The notes: generated from the letters alone by a model not told the origin. A stretch of 64,000 nt of DNA from Halocalculus aciditolerans (GCF_014647475.1 NZ_BMPG01000001.1:62001-126000); one strand, 5' to 3'. Positions 34,069-43,587 are shown, numbered from the stretch's first letter. Translations and numbers: made by a program.

Positions 34069-35100
34069 TTATTCGGGCTTCAGGCCGGCGTTCTCGACGC
34101 GCATGATGCCTTCGCCTTCGGCGAGGTTGGGGGCGTCGACGAGGCGGACGATGCGCTTGTTCCCCTTCGATTTCTTGAGGTAGATGCGGAAGGTGGAGGT
34201 GTGGCCGAGGATGTTCCCGCCGATGGGTTTCGTCGGGTCGCCGAAGAAGGCGTCGGGGTTGGACTGGACCTGGTTGGTGACGAGGATGGCGGTGTTGAAC
34301 AGGTCGCCGATCCGCATGAGGTCGTGGAGGTGTTTGTTGAGTTTCTGCTGGCGGGAGGCGAGCTCGCCGCGGCCGACGTATTCGGCGCGGAAGTGGGCGG
34401 TGAGGGAGTCGACGGAGACGAGGCGGACCGGCCACTCGGATTCTTCGCGTTCGCCGGCGACCTCTTTCGCTTTCTCGGCGAGGAGGATCTGGTGGTTGGA
34501 GTTGAAGGCTTTCGCGACGTGGATCTTGTCGAGGAAGCTCTGGACGAGTTCGTCCATGGCTTCTTCGTCGTCGGGGCTGCCCTCGACGCCGTGGAGTTCG
34601 AAGGCGTCTTCGAGGACGTCGTCTTCGAGGCCGCGGACCATATCGTCGATACGCTCGGGGCGGAAGGTGTCTTCTGTGTCGATGAAGATGGTGGAGCCTT
34701 CGAGGCCGCCGTGCTCGCGGGGGAGTTGGACGTTCACGGAGAGCTGGTGGCTGATCTGGGATTTCCCGGCACCGAACTCGCCGTAGACTTCGGTGATGGA
34801 CTGCGTCTCGACGCCGCCGCCGAGGAGTTCGTCGACTTCGGGGATGTTCCACGTGAGCTTCCCGATCTGTTCGCGTCGTTCGAGGACGTCCGTCCCGGTC
34901 TCGAAGCCGCCGACGTCGGCGGCTTCGCGCGCGCCGTTGATGATGTCTGCGGCGGAGGATTCGCCGACGTCGGCGGTGTTGGAGAGCTCGCCGGGGCTGG
35001 CGACGGCGATGCTCTGGTAGGACTCGTAGCCGGCGTCGCGGAGCTTCTCCGCGGTCGCGGGGCCGACACCGGGCAGGGATTCGAGGTCTGCTTCAGGCAT
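34069..35100 (-). CDS. radA: RadA recombinase
   Basis: 343-residue archaeal RecA/Rad51 orthologue for homologous strand exchange. The N-terminal helix-hairpin-helix domain is [20 protein letters not shown]. The ATPase core shows Walker [10 protein letters not shown] (about residue 104) and Walker B region [14 protein letters not shown]. Strand-exchange loops contain [15 protein letters not shown] and [15 protein letters not shown]. No intein interrupts it. ATG at 35100 with a promoter-like GGGTTTATCCCC upstream; it is divergent from nmd3. Confidence 0.98.
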   Translation of the reverse strand: MPEADLESLPGVGPATAEKLRDAGYESYQSIAVASPGELSNTADVGESSAADIINGAREAADVGGFETGTDVLERREQIGKLTWNIPEVDELLGGGVETQSITEVYGEFGAGKSQISHQLSVNVQLPREHGGLEGSTIFIDTEDTFRPERIDDMVRGLEDDVLEDAFELHGVEGSPDDEEAMDELVQSFLDKIHVAKAFNSNHQILLAEKAKEVAGEREESEWPVRLVSVDSLTAHFRAEYVGRGELASRQQKLNKHLHDLMRIGDLFNTAILVTNQVQSNPDAFFGDPTKPIGGNILGHTSTFRIYLKKSKGNKRIVRLVDAPNLAEGEGIMRVENAGLKPE

Positions 35101-35301
35101 ACACCCTGCTTGTTCCCCCTCGGGGATAAACCCTCGTAAACAGCAGACTGAAAGTGAAACTGGCGGGCGTGACAGGGACACGCAGCCGCGCCGTGCGAGG
35201 GTTTATTCGCTATACTCCGCCCACGTCGTCGTCGGCCACACTCCGTCCGCGTCGGCGGCCGTGGCGGGAAACTTATCCCCCCTAGTGGCCTAGGCGCGGC
35301 T
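35101..35301. promoter_or_regulatory. Divergent radA/nmd3 promoter region
   Basis: The 201-bp spacer holds GGGATAAACCCTCG (35122-35135; on the minus strand a TATA-like GTTTATCC for radA) and AAACTTATCCCC (35268-35279) for nmd3, about 30 bp before its ATG. A palindrome CTAGTGGCCTAG lies at 35282-35293. Confidence 0.55.
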
Positions 35302-36405
35302 ATGACTGCCGACGCCGCTACGTTCTGCCCGCGGTGCGGCGACCCCGTGGAGCCCGCCGAGGTCGGCGCGACGCGACGGGAGCGCTCGCTCTGCAACGAC
35401 TGCTACTTCGAGGACTTCGACCTCGTCGACGTCCCCGAACGCGTCCACGTCACCGTCTGTGCGCACTGCGGGGCCATCCACCGCGGTCGCCGCTGGGTCG
35501 ACGTCGGCGCGCGCGACTACACGGACATCGCCATCGAGGAGACCACGGAGGCGCTCGGCGTCCACAAGGGCGCAGAGGAGTTCTCCTGGCAGGTCGAACC
35601 CGAACAAGTAGACGAGACGACCATCCGCATGCACTGCTTCTTCTCCGGCGTCGTCCGCGGCGAACCGATGACGGAGGAGATCACCGTACCCGTCCGCATC
35701 GGGAAGCAGACGTGCAAGCGCTGCGGGCGGAAGGCCGGCGACTACTACGCGAGCGTCGTCCAGATTCGCGGCCACGACCGCGAACCCACCGACGAGGAGA
35801 TGGACCGCGGGAAGGAGATCGCGAACGAGATGGTGACGGCGATGGAGGCGACCGGCGACCGGAACGCCTTCGTCACCGACGTCTCCGAGAAGCCCGAGGG
35901 CCTGAACATCAAGCTCTCCACGACGAAGCTCGGAAAGCGCGTATCGAACAAGCTCATCGAGGAGTTCGGCGGCGACGTCTCCGCCTCGGAGACGCTCGTC
36001 ACCGAGGACGAGGACGGGAACGAGGTCTACCGCGTCACGTTCGCCGTTCGCCTCCCCCAGTTCACTCCCGGCACCGTCATCGACCCCGAGGACGGCGACG
36101 GCCCCGTGCTCGTGCGGAGCACGCACGGGAACCTGAAAGGCGTCCGCCTCGCCACCGGCGACACCTACGAGGCCGCCTTCGAGGACGGCGCGAACCCGGA
36201 CGCGAAGAAACTCGGGACGCGCGAGGACGGCGAGACGACGACGGTCGTGGCGGTGGAGGACGACCACGCCGTTCAGGTGCTCGACCCCGTGACGTACGAG
36301 GCGAAGACCGTCCCGCGCCCCGACTACTTCGACGCCGACGCCGACGAAGTGCGCGTGTTCAAATCACGCTCCGCCCTCCACGTCCTCCCCGACGCCGATG
36401 CGTGA
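35302..36405 (+). CDS. nmd3: NMD3-like ribosome export/assembly factor
   Basis: 367-residue archaeal homologue of the eukaryotic 60S export adaptor Nmd3. Zinc-binding pairs appear as FCPRCGDP, LCNDCYF, VCAHCGAI and KQTCKRCGRKAGDYY, followed by the conserved FVTDVSEKPEGLNIKLSTTK and the beta-rich C-terminal domain. In archaea, without a nuclear envelope, it probably acts in large-subunit maturation or quality control. The stop overlaps the start of the Taw2-like gene by 8 bp, so the two are an operon. Confidence 0.95.
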   Translation: MTADAATFCPRCGDPVEPAEVGATRRERSLCNDCYFEDFDLVDVPERVHVTVCAHCGAIHRGRRWVDVGARDYTDIAIEETTEALGVHKGAEEFSWQVEPEQVDETTIRMHCFFSGVVRGEPMTEEITVPVRIGKQTCKRCGRKAGDYYASVVQIRGHDREPTDEEMDRGKEIANEMVTAMEATGDRNAFVTDVSEKPEGLNIKLSTTKLGKRVSNKLIEEFGGDVSASETLVTEDEDGNEVYRVTFAVRLPQFTPGTVIDPEDGDGPVLVRSTHGNLKGVRLATGDTYEAAFEDGANPDAKKLGTREDGETTTVVAVEDDHAVQVLDPVTYEAKTVPRPDYFDADADEVRVFKSRSALHVLPDADA

Positions 36406-37435
36406 CCACACTCTCGCCGCCGTCGTCCCCGAGACGGAGACGGAGGACGCCATCGCCGCCTTCGAGTCCCGCGGCTGCTACGACGACACGCGCAAAGTCG
36501 TTCCGAGCGCGACGCGGGGCCTGATGGAGGTCCCCGTCACCGACCACCCGGGGAGCGACGCCGACTACGAGATCGTCGTCCAATCCGACCCCGACTACCG
36601 GAACGCGGGTCTCGACGCCGAACTCGCCGACCGCGGGTGGAGCGCAGACGAAATCGACGCCGCGCCCTCGTCGTGGGCCGTCGTCGGCGACGTCATCCTC
36701 GTCAGGTTCCCCGAAGACTACCCCGACGAGCGCCGAGAGACGGTCGCCGACGCCCTCCTCTCAGTCCACGGGAACGTCGACACCGTCCTCGCCCGGAGGG
36801 GTATCGACGGCGAGTTCCGGACGCCCGACGTCGAAGTCGTCGCCGGCAGCGGTGATACGGAGACCGTGCACGTCGAGCACGGCACGAAGTACGCCCTCGA
36901 CCTTTCTACTGTGATGTTCAGCCCCGGGAACCAGGCGGAGCGCGCTCGAATGGGCGGCGTCGTCTCCGAGGGCGAGCGCGTGCTCGACATGTTCGCCGGC
37001 ATCGGCTACTTCACGCTCCCGATGGCGCGCGCCGGCGCGCACGTCGCCGCCGTCGAAGCCAACCCCGACTCCTTCCGCTTCCTCGCCGAGAACGTCCAGC
37101 TCAACGAGGTCGCAGCGAACGTCGACACCTACCTCGGTGACTGCCGGGAGGTCGCACCCGAACTCGACCCCGCAGAGCGCGTCGTTCTCGGCTACTACGA
37201 CGCCTTCGACCCCGACGCCGGCTACCTCGACGCCGCCCTCGACGCCGTCGCTTCGGGTGGAACCCTCCACGTCCACACCGCCTGCCCCGACGACCGCCTC
37301 CCCGACCGCCCTCGCACGCGCCTCCTCGACGCCGCCGAGCGCGCCGGACGCACGGTCGAAATCGACGCCGTCCGCGACGTGAAATCCCACAGCGAGGGCG
37401 TCACGCACGCCGTCCTCGACGTCACCGTCGACTGA
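36398..37435 (+). CDS. taw2: tRNA-Phe wyosine aminocarboxypropyltransferase (Taw2/TYW2-like, Trm5 family)
   Basis: 345-residue class I SAM enzyme of the Trm5/TYW2 group. The MFSPGN segment (about 170) is the TYW2/Taw2 form. SAM motif I is VLDMFAGIGYFTLPMA and motif II VAAVEANPDSF. The catalytic-site segment is VVLGYYDAF and lacks the NPP(Y) motif of the m1G37 methyltransferase Trm5. I therefore infer transfer of the 3-amino-3-carboxypropyl group from SAM to the wyosine intermediate at tRNA-Phe position 37. The start is ATG 36398, overlapping nmd3. Confidence 0.85.
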   Translation: MRDHTLAAVVPETETEDAIAAFESRGCYDDTRKVVPSATRGLMEVPVTDHPGSDADYEIVVQSDPDYRNAGLDAELADRGWSADEIDAAPSSWAVVGDVILVRFPEDYPDERRETVADALLSVHGNVDTVLARRGIDGEFRTPDVEVVAGSGDTETVHVEHGTKYALDLSTVMFSPGNQAERARMGGVVSEGERVLDMFAGIGYFTLPMARAGAHVAAVEANPDSFRFLAENVQLNEVAANVDTYLGDCREVAPELDPAERVVLGYYDAFDPDAGYLDAALDAVASGGTLHVHTACPDDRLPDRPRTRLLDAAERAGRTVEIDAVRDVKSHSEGVTHAVLDVTVD

Positions 37436-37481
37436 CGCGCCCCGGCGGAACGGTTTTCGGGCGTGAGCCAGTACTCGGGGT

Positions 37482-37565
37482 ATGGACCGACAGCAGTGGA
37501 TCGCGCTGTTCCTCTCCGGTCTGATGCTCTCGTCGGCGATCGTCTACGTCATCGCGCTCGTCTGA
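37482..37565 (+). CDS. 27-residue single-span membrane peptide
   Basis: ATG 37482 opens MDRQQWIALFLSGLMLSSA followed by IVYVIALV and a stop. This is one transmembrane helix after a short polar start. A promoter-like ACGGTTTTCGGG lies about 25 bp upstream. The sequence is typical of very small haloarchaeal membrane proteins, for which no function is known. Confidence 0.7.
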   Translation: MDRQQWIALFLSGLMLSSAIVYVIALV

Positions 37566-37642
37566 ACGCGCACGCCGCGAAGTCCCGGACAGAAATGCGC
37601 GCGTTGGCTCGCAGTCCGTTGCGGGCGCACCGAACAGCCCGC

Positions 37643-39448
37643 TCAGTCGACGTCCCAGACGTCCGCCATCGGGCTGGAACGCTCGCGACTCGACCCCTCT
37701 GACTCGCCGGCGGACGACTCATCGCTCGCTCGCGCGGCACTCCTCTTCCCGTCGTTTTCTGCCGTGTTCGTCGGCGTCGACTGCGTGCGCGACGTCGGCG
37801 TTCCCTCGCTCGTCGCCGCCGTCGCCAACTCGGCGTCGAGCTCGGGGAGCTCCGGCTCGCTCATCCGGTCGACCTGCTCGGCGAACCACGGCGGCATGTC
37901 GGTGCGCGCGCGCTCGAAGACGTCGAGGATGCTGCCGTCGACGATGTACGTGTCGCCGTAGTCGTCCGGCGCGCGCACGACCCGCCCGCACGCCTGAATG
38001 AGCGTGCGGAGCGCGGCGCGGTAGTACCACGCCCACTGGCCGTCCTCTAAGCGCTGTGCGACCCGCGAATCGCCCGTGTTGAGGAACGGGGCCTTGCAGA
38101 GCACCTGCCACCTCGCGAGGTCGCCCTTCAGGTCGAGCGCCTCCTCCATCTTCACGGACAGGAAGGCCTCCGGGTCGTCGCTCGCCTTCCACGCCTCCAA
38201 CTCGGCGTCCCGGTTCTCCGAGGCGTGCGTACGCACGCGGTCGCCGAGCCCTAACTCTCGGAGGTGGTCGTGGAGCCGTTCCTGAATGCCGTAGGAGTGG
38301 CAGTGCACGATGCCCTTCTCCTCCGGGTGGGCGGCCATCACGCGCCCGATGGTCTCCGCGACCTTCGGGAGCGTCGCGTCCCGCTCGTCGTACGTCATCC
38401 TCCCCTGCGTCACGTCGTAGAGCGGGCGGTTCTCGACGGGAAAGGTGTGGTCGACGTCGACGAGCGCGACGTTCGACGGGTCGAGACCGACGCTCCGGCA
38501 GAACGCCTGCTTGTTGAGGATCGTCGCCGAGAGGAGCGCGAACCGGTTCGCGCGGTCCCACACGGTGTGTTTGAGGTAGCGCTCGGGATTCATCGGCTTC
38601 ACCGTGATGTCGCTCCCGTCCTGGTCGACCACCCACGTCGTCGCCGACTCGTGGTCGCGGTAGTCCTCCACGAACCACTCCAGCTCTCCGATGAGCTCCT
38701 GCAAGCGGTCGCGTTCTGCGGCTTCGTCCGCCGTCAGCTCGTCCTGCCCGAGGAGTTCGTCCTTCGCGCTCTCCGACGCCGCGATGACGCGGTCCGCGAA
38801 GCGCGCCGCGCCCTCCACGCGCCCGTCGACGTCCGGCACGTTCAGGTCGCCCCAGATGGGGACCGTCCGCGGCGACAGCTCGATGGTCGCGTACATCTCC
38901 GCCCACTCCGCCAGCCCGTGCGCCTCGTCGATGACGCAGACGTCACGCGTCCTGAACACCTCGCTCCCGGCGGTCCGCATGAAGTACGCCAGCGTCATCG
39001 CCGCGTAATCACGCGCCGACGCGATCGAACGGTCCGCGAAGTACGGACACCGATGCTTCACCGCGCAGTCGTACCCCCGCTCTCGCGCACACGGCGCGCG
39101 GTCGACCGGCGTGTTCTCCTCACTCGGCAGGATACACGAGTAGTTCCGCTTCCCCCGAATCAGCTTGAGGTCCTCCAGCAGGTCGTCCTCGGCGACGTCG
39201 TCCAGCTGACTCACCTGCGGCGTCGTGTAGTACGCCCCCGTCGGCTCCGACGGCGACACCTCGTCCGCCCGGTCCGCACACCCCATGATGGCGCGCGCGA
39301 GCAGCGACTTCCCCGACCCCGTCGGCGCGCGCACCAACACCACGTCGTTCCCCGCCTCGAACGCGTCCCGAACGTCCGAGAGCGCCCGCTCCTGCGTTCC
39401 TCTGTAGGACGGCGCGGGGAACTCCTCGTGGATGCGCGCGGACTTCAC
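37643..39448 (-). CDS. XPD/DinG-type superfamily 2 helicase with Fe-S cysteines
   Basis: 601-residue DNA helicase. Walker A is RAPTGSGKS (about 40-48), and the four Fe-S cysteines of XPD/DinG enzymes are Cys105, Cys120, Cys128 and Cys134 (YSCILPS, APCARERGYDCAVKHRCPY). The DEAH box is at 174-177 (VIDEAHGL), and motif VI is in LIQACGRVVRAPDDYGD. The last ~80 residues are a Ser/Glu-rich tail. It unwinds 5'-3' in repair or R-loop removal. ATG at 39448 (MKSARIHEEF); the gene is alone on its strand. Confidence 0.92.
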   Translation of the reverse strand: MKSARIHEEFPAPSYRGTQERALSDVRDAFEAGNDVVLVRAPTGSGKSLLARAIMGCADRADEVSPSEPTGAYYTTPQVSQLDDVAEDDLLEDLKLIRGKRNYSCILPSEENTPVDRAPCARERGYDCAVKHRCPYFADRSIASARDYAAMTLAYFMRTAGSEVFRTRDVCVIDEAHGLAEWAEMYATIELSPRTVPIWGDLNVPDVDGRVEGAARFADRVIAASESAKDELLGQDELTADEAAERDRLQELIGELEWFVEDYRDHESATTWVVDQDGSDITVKPMNPERYLKHTVWDRANRFALLSATILNKQAFCRSVGLDPSNVALVDVDHTFPVENRPLYDVTQGRMTYDERDATLPKVAETIGRVMAAHPEEKGIVHCHSYGIQERLHDHLRELGLGDRVRTHASENRDAELEAWKASDDPEAFLSVKMEEALDLKGDLARWQVLCKAPFLNTGDSRVAQRLEDGQWAWYYRAALRTLIQACGRVVRAPDDYGDTYIVDGSILDVFERARTDMPPWFAEQVDRMSEPELPELDAELATAATSEGTPTSRTQSTPTNTAENDGKRSAARASDESSAGESEGSSRERSSPMADVWDVD

Positions 39449-39593
39449 TCTGCCAGAAGTCGACGCCGCCCACAGCCTTAGGTTGTGTGTCTCGACACTC
39501 GACGCCGACCCGTCGTCCTCGGGCTTCGACGCCGGCAGCGACGCCCGGAACCACCCGAGTCCCGACGGCTCCGGGCCGCCGCTCAGTACGCGT

Positions 39594-39845
39594 TCACGCC
39601 GAGCCGACGTCCTCGCCCTCGGAGTCGACGTCGCCGGCGGCCAGCGCTTCGACGTCGGACTGGTCGGCGTCCTCGGGGAGGCGCTCGATGCACTCCGTGC
39701 AGAGGAAGAACTCGCTCCCGTCGCCGAACTCCAAGACGAGACCGCCGGGGTCGGGTTTCTTCAGCGTCCCGAAGTCCCAGAAGTCGCCGATGCCACCGGC
39801 GACGTGGACGCGCCGGCCGCAGCCCTCGCAGCGTCGCGTGCTCAT
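39594..39845 (-). CDS. Small zinc-binding haloarchaeal protein (CxxC...CxxC)
   Basis: 83-residue protein with CEGCGRRVHVAGGIGDFWDF near the N-terminus and LCTECIERLPED at about 50, forming a probable zinc site. The C-terminus is acidic. It belongs to a conserved haloarchaeal family of unknown function. Its promoter region contains the direct-repeat pair at 39892-39986. Confidence 0.8.
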   Translation of the reverse strand: MSTRRCEGCGRRVHVAGGIGDFWDFGTLKKPDPGGLVLEFGDGSEFFLCTECIERLPEDADQSDVEALAAGDVDSEGEDVGSA

Positions 39846-39891
39846 ACGGGCTGGAGGGGAGTAATCCGTTTAGGTGTGACTGATTCGCACC

Positions 39892-39986
39892 GTATAGTAG
39901 CAACGTATCCTGTAACACGGATTGGTTTCTACCCCTCACGTGGGTTATTGACCCAGTATAGTAGCAACATTTATCCTGTAACACGG
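39892..39986. repeat. Pair of 29/31-bp direct repeats in an AT-rich spacer
   Basis: Copy 1 (39892-39920) and copy 2 (39956-39986) both run GTATAGTAGCAAC...ATCCTGTAACACGG; copy 2 has two extra bases and one substitution in the middle. The 35-bp spacer between them contains TGGGTTATTGACCCA, an inverted repeat. The block is markedly AT-rich in comparison with the genome and lies between the small zinc protein and the DUF3800 gene. Confidence 0.9.
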
Positions 39987-40092
39987 TGTTAGGTACAATT
40001 GAGGATGCGGCACTGGCGGCTCGCGTTACGCACCGTCGTGCCGGTTAGGGTCGCGAGGTAGTGGCTCACGACCCGATGACATCCGGTTCTAC

Positions 40093-40992
40093 TCAGAGCT
40101 CTTCGAGCAGATACGTCTTCACGACCGAATTGTCGATTTCGTCGACAAGTGCTCTGTACGGGTTATCCGTCGTCGGTGCCGGTTCGTTCGGTATTCCACG
40201 TCCCAGTAGCCACGCCAGGACGAGAGAGCGAACGCCCTCACCCTTTACCGGGCGGACGTCTTCGAGGTGATACGGCTGAACCGGGCGTTCAGCGGGCTGA
40301 ATCCATGAACTATCGAGCGAATCCACCGGGCCGTCTATGGCAGTCAACGAACCACCGTCGTTCAGGTAGTTCCGAATGTATCCCGCCACGTAATCTGCTG
40401 CGTTCGATTCTGGATACGTTCTGTCGGCGTCCTGAAGAAAAGCGAGATAAACCGGACACACTCCCTGCTCGAACCCGGTATCGAAGTCGCTTCTCGTCTG
40501 CCGTCGAAGGGTGTCGGTGAATCCTTGATACGGATCAGGTTTGCCATCGTGAAGGAGAACGGCGCGGCTCTGTGCGATTCGCTCTGCATCGGTGGCGAGC
40601 GCCGACGTTATCGACTTCTTTGCAGCCACACTAGACGCGGCAGCGTGCGCTCTATTCGAATGTGAGCCGGAGCAGACGACTGCGGACCACGAGACATCAG
40701 TCTCGTCCAAATCCGTTATGAAGCCTCCGACTCTCTCCTGTCGCTCCTCAGGAGTCATCCCGCGGTGCCGAACGGTAGAGACCGACTTATGTTCGAACGG
40801 TCGAAGGTCGTTCTCTACCATCGCTGAAACGAGCGCAGTTTCGTCCGCTCGCAGGGCGCGCACCGCAACAGCGACGTAGTAGTCGCTCCCCGTCGCATCG
40901 TTACCTGATTCGTCGACTCCGACGACCATCGTGGCGGTGTAACTCTCCCCCGTCGGTGACTCAATCGATAGGGGACGGAGGTTTGACGACAT
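40093..40992 (-). CDS. DUF3800-type protein (DESG motif)
   Basis: 299-residue protein with the DUF3800 signature VGVDESGN (about residue 24). An RNase H-like arrangement follows, with later acidic residues in LLHDGKP, TAIDGPVDS and the C-terminal ALVDEIDNSVVKTYLL. DUF3800 proteins are found in defence islands and mobile elements and are predicted RNase H-fold enzymes; activity is unproven. Base composition is clearly less GC-rich than its neighbours, with A/T-ending codons frequent, which suggests horizontal transfer. Start ATG 40992; an internal ATG at residue 22 (MVVGVDESG) is an alternative. Confidence 0.82.
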   Translation of the reverse strand: MSSNLRPLSIESPTGESYTATMVVGVDESGNDATGSDYYVAVAVRALRADETALVSAMVENDLRPFEHKSVSTVRHRGMTPEERQERVGGFITDLDETDVSWSAVVCSGSHSNRAHAAASSVAAKKSITSALATDAERIAQSRAVLLHDGKPDPYQGFTDTLRRQTRSDFDTGFEQGVCPVYLAFLQDADRTYPESNAADYVAGYIRNYLNDGGSLTAIDGPVDSLDSSWIQPAERPVQPYHLEDVRPVKGEGVRSLVLAWLLGRGIPNEPAPTTDNPYRALVDEIDNSVVKTYLLEEL

Positions 40993-41100
40993 CTACCGGA
41001 ATCTGAACGCGTTCCGTGTTAAACCTCGCGCCTGCCCGTCCGACTGACCGACGTCCTGCCGGGCGCACGTTTTTCGAGGACGACGTACGAACCGACAGGT

Positions 41101-41964
41101 ATGGACGTGAACTGCGAGGGGTGTGCGGGCTGCTGCGTCGACTGGCGGCCGCTCGTCGACGCGCCCGGTCACGACCACGAGCGCCGCGGGCCGCGACAGC
41201 CGCTCGACGACACGTACAATCTCGTGCCGCTGACTCGCGCGGACGTCCGCGCGTTCGTCGACGCCGGCCTCGCGGACGCGCTCACGCCGCGCGTCTGGCG
41301 CGCGGAAGCCGACGACGACTCGGTCGAAATCGACGGCTACGACCTCGCCGCCATCGGCGACCGCCCCGTCTTCTTCGTCGGCATCCGGAAACCCCCGAAG
41401 CCCGTCGCGCCCTTCGACGCCGACGCGCACTGGCTCCCCGCCTGCGCCTTCCTCGACCCGGACACCCTCCAGTGTCGCATCCACGGCTCCGAGCGCTATC
41501 CGGCTGAGTGCGCGGACTACCCCGGCCACAACCTCGTGCTCGACGTCGAGACGGAGTGCGAGCGCGTCGAGGCCGCGTGGGGCGGCGAGCGCCTCCGCGA
41601 CGACACGCCGCCCGACGACCTCCCCGGCTTCCTCCTCGGCCCCGCCGCCGTCGGCGAGAAGGTCTTCGCCTACCCCGACCCCGACGACCTCGACGGCGTC
41701 GTCGGGCGCATCGCGGCCGGCGACCCGACGAAGCGGGACCGCGCGCGCTTCGTCGCCGCCGCCTGCGGCCACGCCCCCGGCACGCTCGCCACGAACGACG
41801 CGAAACGCGAGCAGGCGTTCGAGACCGCGATGGCCGCCGACTCCTGGGTCGGCCGCGCCATCGACGAGTGGACGGAGCGCGCCGATACGGACACCCCCGA
41901 CCCCGGACTCGGCGAGCGCGTGGAGGACGCGCGGGGCGCGCCGTCGACGCCCGGGTGGAGTTAA
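41101..41964 (+). CDS. YkgJ family cysteine-cluster protein
   Basis: 287-residue protein with the N-terminal CEGCAGCC cluster (about residues 5-12) and further cysteines in PACAFLD, LQCRIHG and AECADYPGH. This is the UPF0153/YkgJ pattern, thought to bind zinc or an Fe-S cluster. The C-terminal half is long and less conserved. It starts an apparent three-gene operon (41101-43587) with an NAD(P)-binding protein and a membrane protein. Function unknown. Confidence 0.85.
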   Translation: MDVNCEGCAGCCVDWRPLVDAPGHDHERRGPRQPLDDTYNLVPLTRADVRAFVDAGLADALTPRVWRAEADDDSVEIDGYDLAAIGDRPVFFVGIRKPPKPVAPFDADAHWLPACAFLDPDTLQCRIHGSERYPAECADYPGHNLVLDVETECERVEAAWGGERLRDDTPPDDLPGFLLGPAAVGEKVFAYPDPDDLDGVVGRIAAGDPTKRDRARFVAAACGHAPGTLATNDAKREQAFETAMAADSWVGRAIDEWTERADTDTPDPGLGERVEDARGAPSTPGWS

Positions 41965-41989
41965 ACCCGCGGCGGGAGACTATCCGCGT

Positions 41990-42892
41990 ATGCACGTGCT
42001 CGTCACCGGCGCGAACGGCTTCGTCGGCCGCCGCCTCACCCCCGCGCTCGTCGCCGCCGGTCACGACGTCACCGCGCTCGTCCGCGACGCGAGCGCGTAC
42101 GACGCCCCCGACGGCGTCCGCGTCGTCGAAGGCGACCTCCTCGACCCCGCGACCGCCCGCCCGGCCTTCGACGGCGTCGAGGCCGCCTTCTACCTCGTCC
42201 ACTCCATGACCGCCGGCGGCGACTTCGAGGAGCGCGACCGCCGAATCGCCGAATCGTTCGCCGACATGGCCGCCGCCGCCGGCGTCGCCCGCGTCGTCTA
42301 CCTCGGCGGCCTCGGCGCGGACGCCGACGACCTCTCCCCGCACCTCCGCTCCCGCCGCGAGGTCGAAACCGTCCTCCGCGACGCCGCCTACGACCTCACC
42401 GTCCTCCGCGCCGCCATCGTCGTGGGCGCGGGGTCGGTGGGCTTCGACATCGTCGTCCAACTCGCGAAACGCCTCCCCATTATGACGACGCCGCGATGGG
42501 TGCGCACGCCCTGCCAGCCTATCGCGTCCGCCGACCTCGTCGCCTACCTCGTCGGCGTCCTCGACCACCCCGAAACGGCCGGGGAAACCTACGAGGTCGG
42601 CGGCCCCGACGTCCTCACCTACGAGGCGATGATTCGACGCGTCGCCGCCCTCCTCGGGAAACACCCCGTCGTCCTCCCCGTGCCCGTGCTGTCTCCCGGT
42701 CTCTCCGCACACTGGGTGGACCTCGTCACCGACGTCCCCCGCGAGGTCGCCCACCCGCTCATCGAAGGCATGAAAAATCCCGTCGTCGTCACCGACGACC
42801 GCATCCGCGACGTCGTCCCCGTCGAGCTGACGAGTTTCGACGACGCCGCGACCGCCGCGCTCCGCGCCATGGGGGAGGGCGTCCGCCGGTGA
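41990..42892 (+). CDS. NAD(P)-binding atypical SDR (NDUFA9-like/YwnB-like) protein
   Basis: 300-residue Rossmann-fold protein. The nucleotide-binding loop is VLVTGANGFVGRRL (about 3-16), followed by ALVRDAS, GDLLDP and YLVHSMTAGGDF, all typical of the atypical SDR group related to complex I NDUFA9 subunits. It keeps VVYLGGLG but lacks the classical YxxxK pair in that place, so it may bind NAD(P)H without ordinary SDR catalysis. It overlaps the next gene as GTGA (42889-42892). Confidence 0.87.
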   Translation: MHVLVTGANGFVGRRLTPALVAAGHDVTALVRDASAYDAPDGVRVVEGDLLDPATARPAFDGVEAAFYLVHSMTAGGDFEERDRRIAESFADMAAAAGVARVVYLGGLGADADDLSPHLRSRREVETVLRDAAYDLTVLRAAIVVGAGSVGFDIVVQLAKRLPIMTTPRWVRTPCQPIASADLVAYLVGVLDHPETAGETYEVGGPDVLTYEAMIRRVAALLGKHPVVLPVPVLSPGLSAHWVDLVTDVPREVAHPLIEGMKNPVVVTDDRIRDVVPVELTSFDDAATAALRAMGEGVRR

Positions 42893-43587
42893 CCGCGCCG
42901 GAATCACTGGACGTCCCGCGCGCCGCGTGGGCGTACGAGAGCATCCTCGACGCCCTCCCCGGCGTCTCCGTGCCGCCGTGGGTCGCCGTCGGCGGCCACT
43001 TCGCCGGGTTCGAAGCGCTCGTGCTCCTCGGCGCGTGGCTCGACGGTCGATGGGCCGCCGTCCTCCCCGCGACCGTCGTCGTCGCCGTCGCCGCCGCCGG
43101 GAGCGCCTTCACCTTCGACATCGCCGCGCGCGTCCGCGAACGCGACCCGCCCGACTGGTACGTCTCCCGCCTCTTCGCCTCGAACGTCGAGTTCCTGTTC
43201 GCCGTCACCGCCTACGCCGTCTTCCTCACCGCCGCGCTCACCCGCGACCCCGGCCTCGTCGGCGACTTCGCCGGCGGCTACCCCCTCCCGACGTTCGTCG
43301 CGCTCGTCGTCGCGTGGGACGTCTCCTACCGCATCGCCGCCGGCTGGTGGGCCGCCGTTCTCTCCCTCTACCGGACGCTCCGCGACCCGTCGACCGCCCG
43401 CCGCTTCCGCGGCGTCGACGCCCGCATCGCCGCGTTCGCGCTCGCCCAGCTCGCACTCGTCCCCGTCGTCCACGCGCCCGGCCGCCTGTGGCTCTCGCTC
43501 GCCATCTGCGGACACGTGCTCGCAGTCCTCGCCGTTCTCGCTACCGCAGAAGTCGTCGGCCGCGTCAGTTCCGATTCAGCTTCTTGA
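42889..43587 (+). CDS. Haloarchaeal multi-pass membrane protein
   Basis: 232-residue protein, start GTG 42889 inside the stop of the SDR gene (GTGA). It shows about six hydrophobic segments, including VAVGGHFAGFEALVLLGAWL, FLFAVTAYAVFLTAAL and a C-terminal LWLSLAICGHVLAVLAVLATAEVV. An aromatic-rich core (YPLPTFVALVVAWDVSYRI) separates two halves. Family not recognised. The tight overlap suggests that it works with the SDR protein, perhaps as a membrane partner. Its end overlaps the convergent DUF5786 gene by 23 bp. Confidence 0.78.
   Translation: MTAPESLDVPRAAWAYESILDALPGVSVPPWVAVGGHFAGFEALVLLGAWLDGRWAAVLPATVVVAVAAAGSAFTFDIAARVRERDPPDWYVSRLFASNVEFLFAVTAYAVFLTAALTRDPGLVGDFAGGYPLPTFVALVVAWDVSYRIAAGWWAAVLSLYRTLRDPSTARRFRGVDARIAAFALAQLALVPVVHAPGRLWLSLAICGHVLAVLAVLATAEVVGRVSSDSAS

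Noticed and set aside
39892-39986. Two ~30-bp repeats with a 35-bp spacer, resembling a minimal CRISPR
   Set aside because: Only two copies exist, they differ in length, no cas gene is near, and the sequence is unlike the haloarchaeal CRISPR repeat I know (GTTTCAGACGAACCC start). Kept as a direct-repeat finding only.
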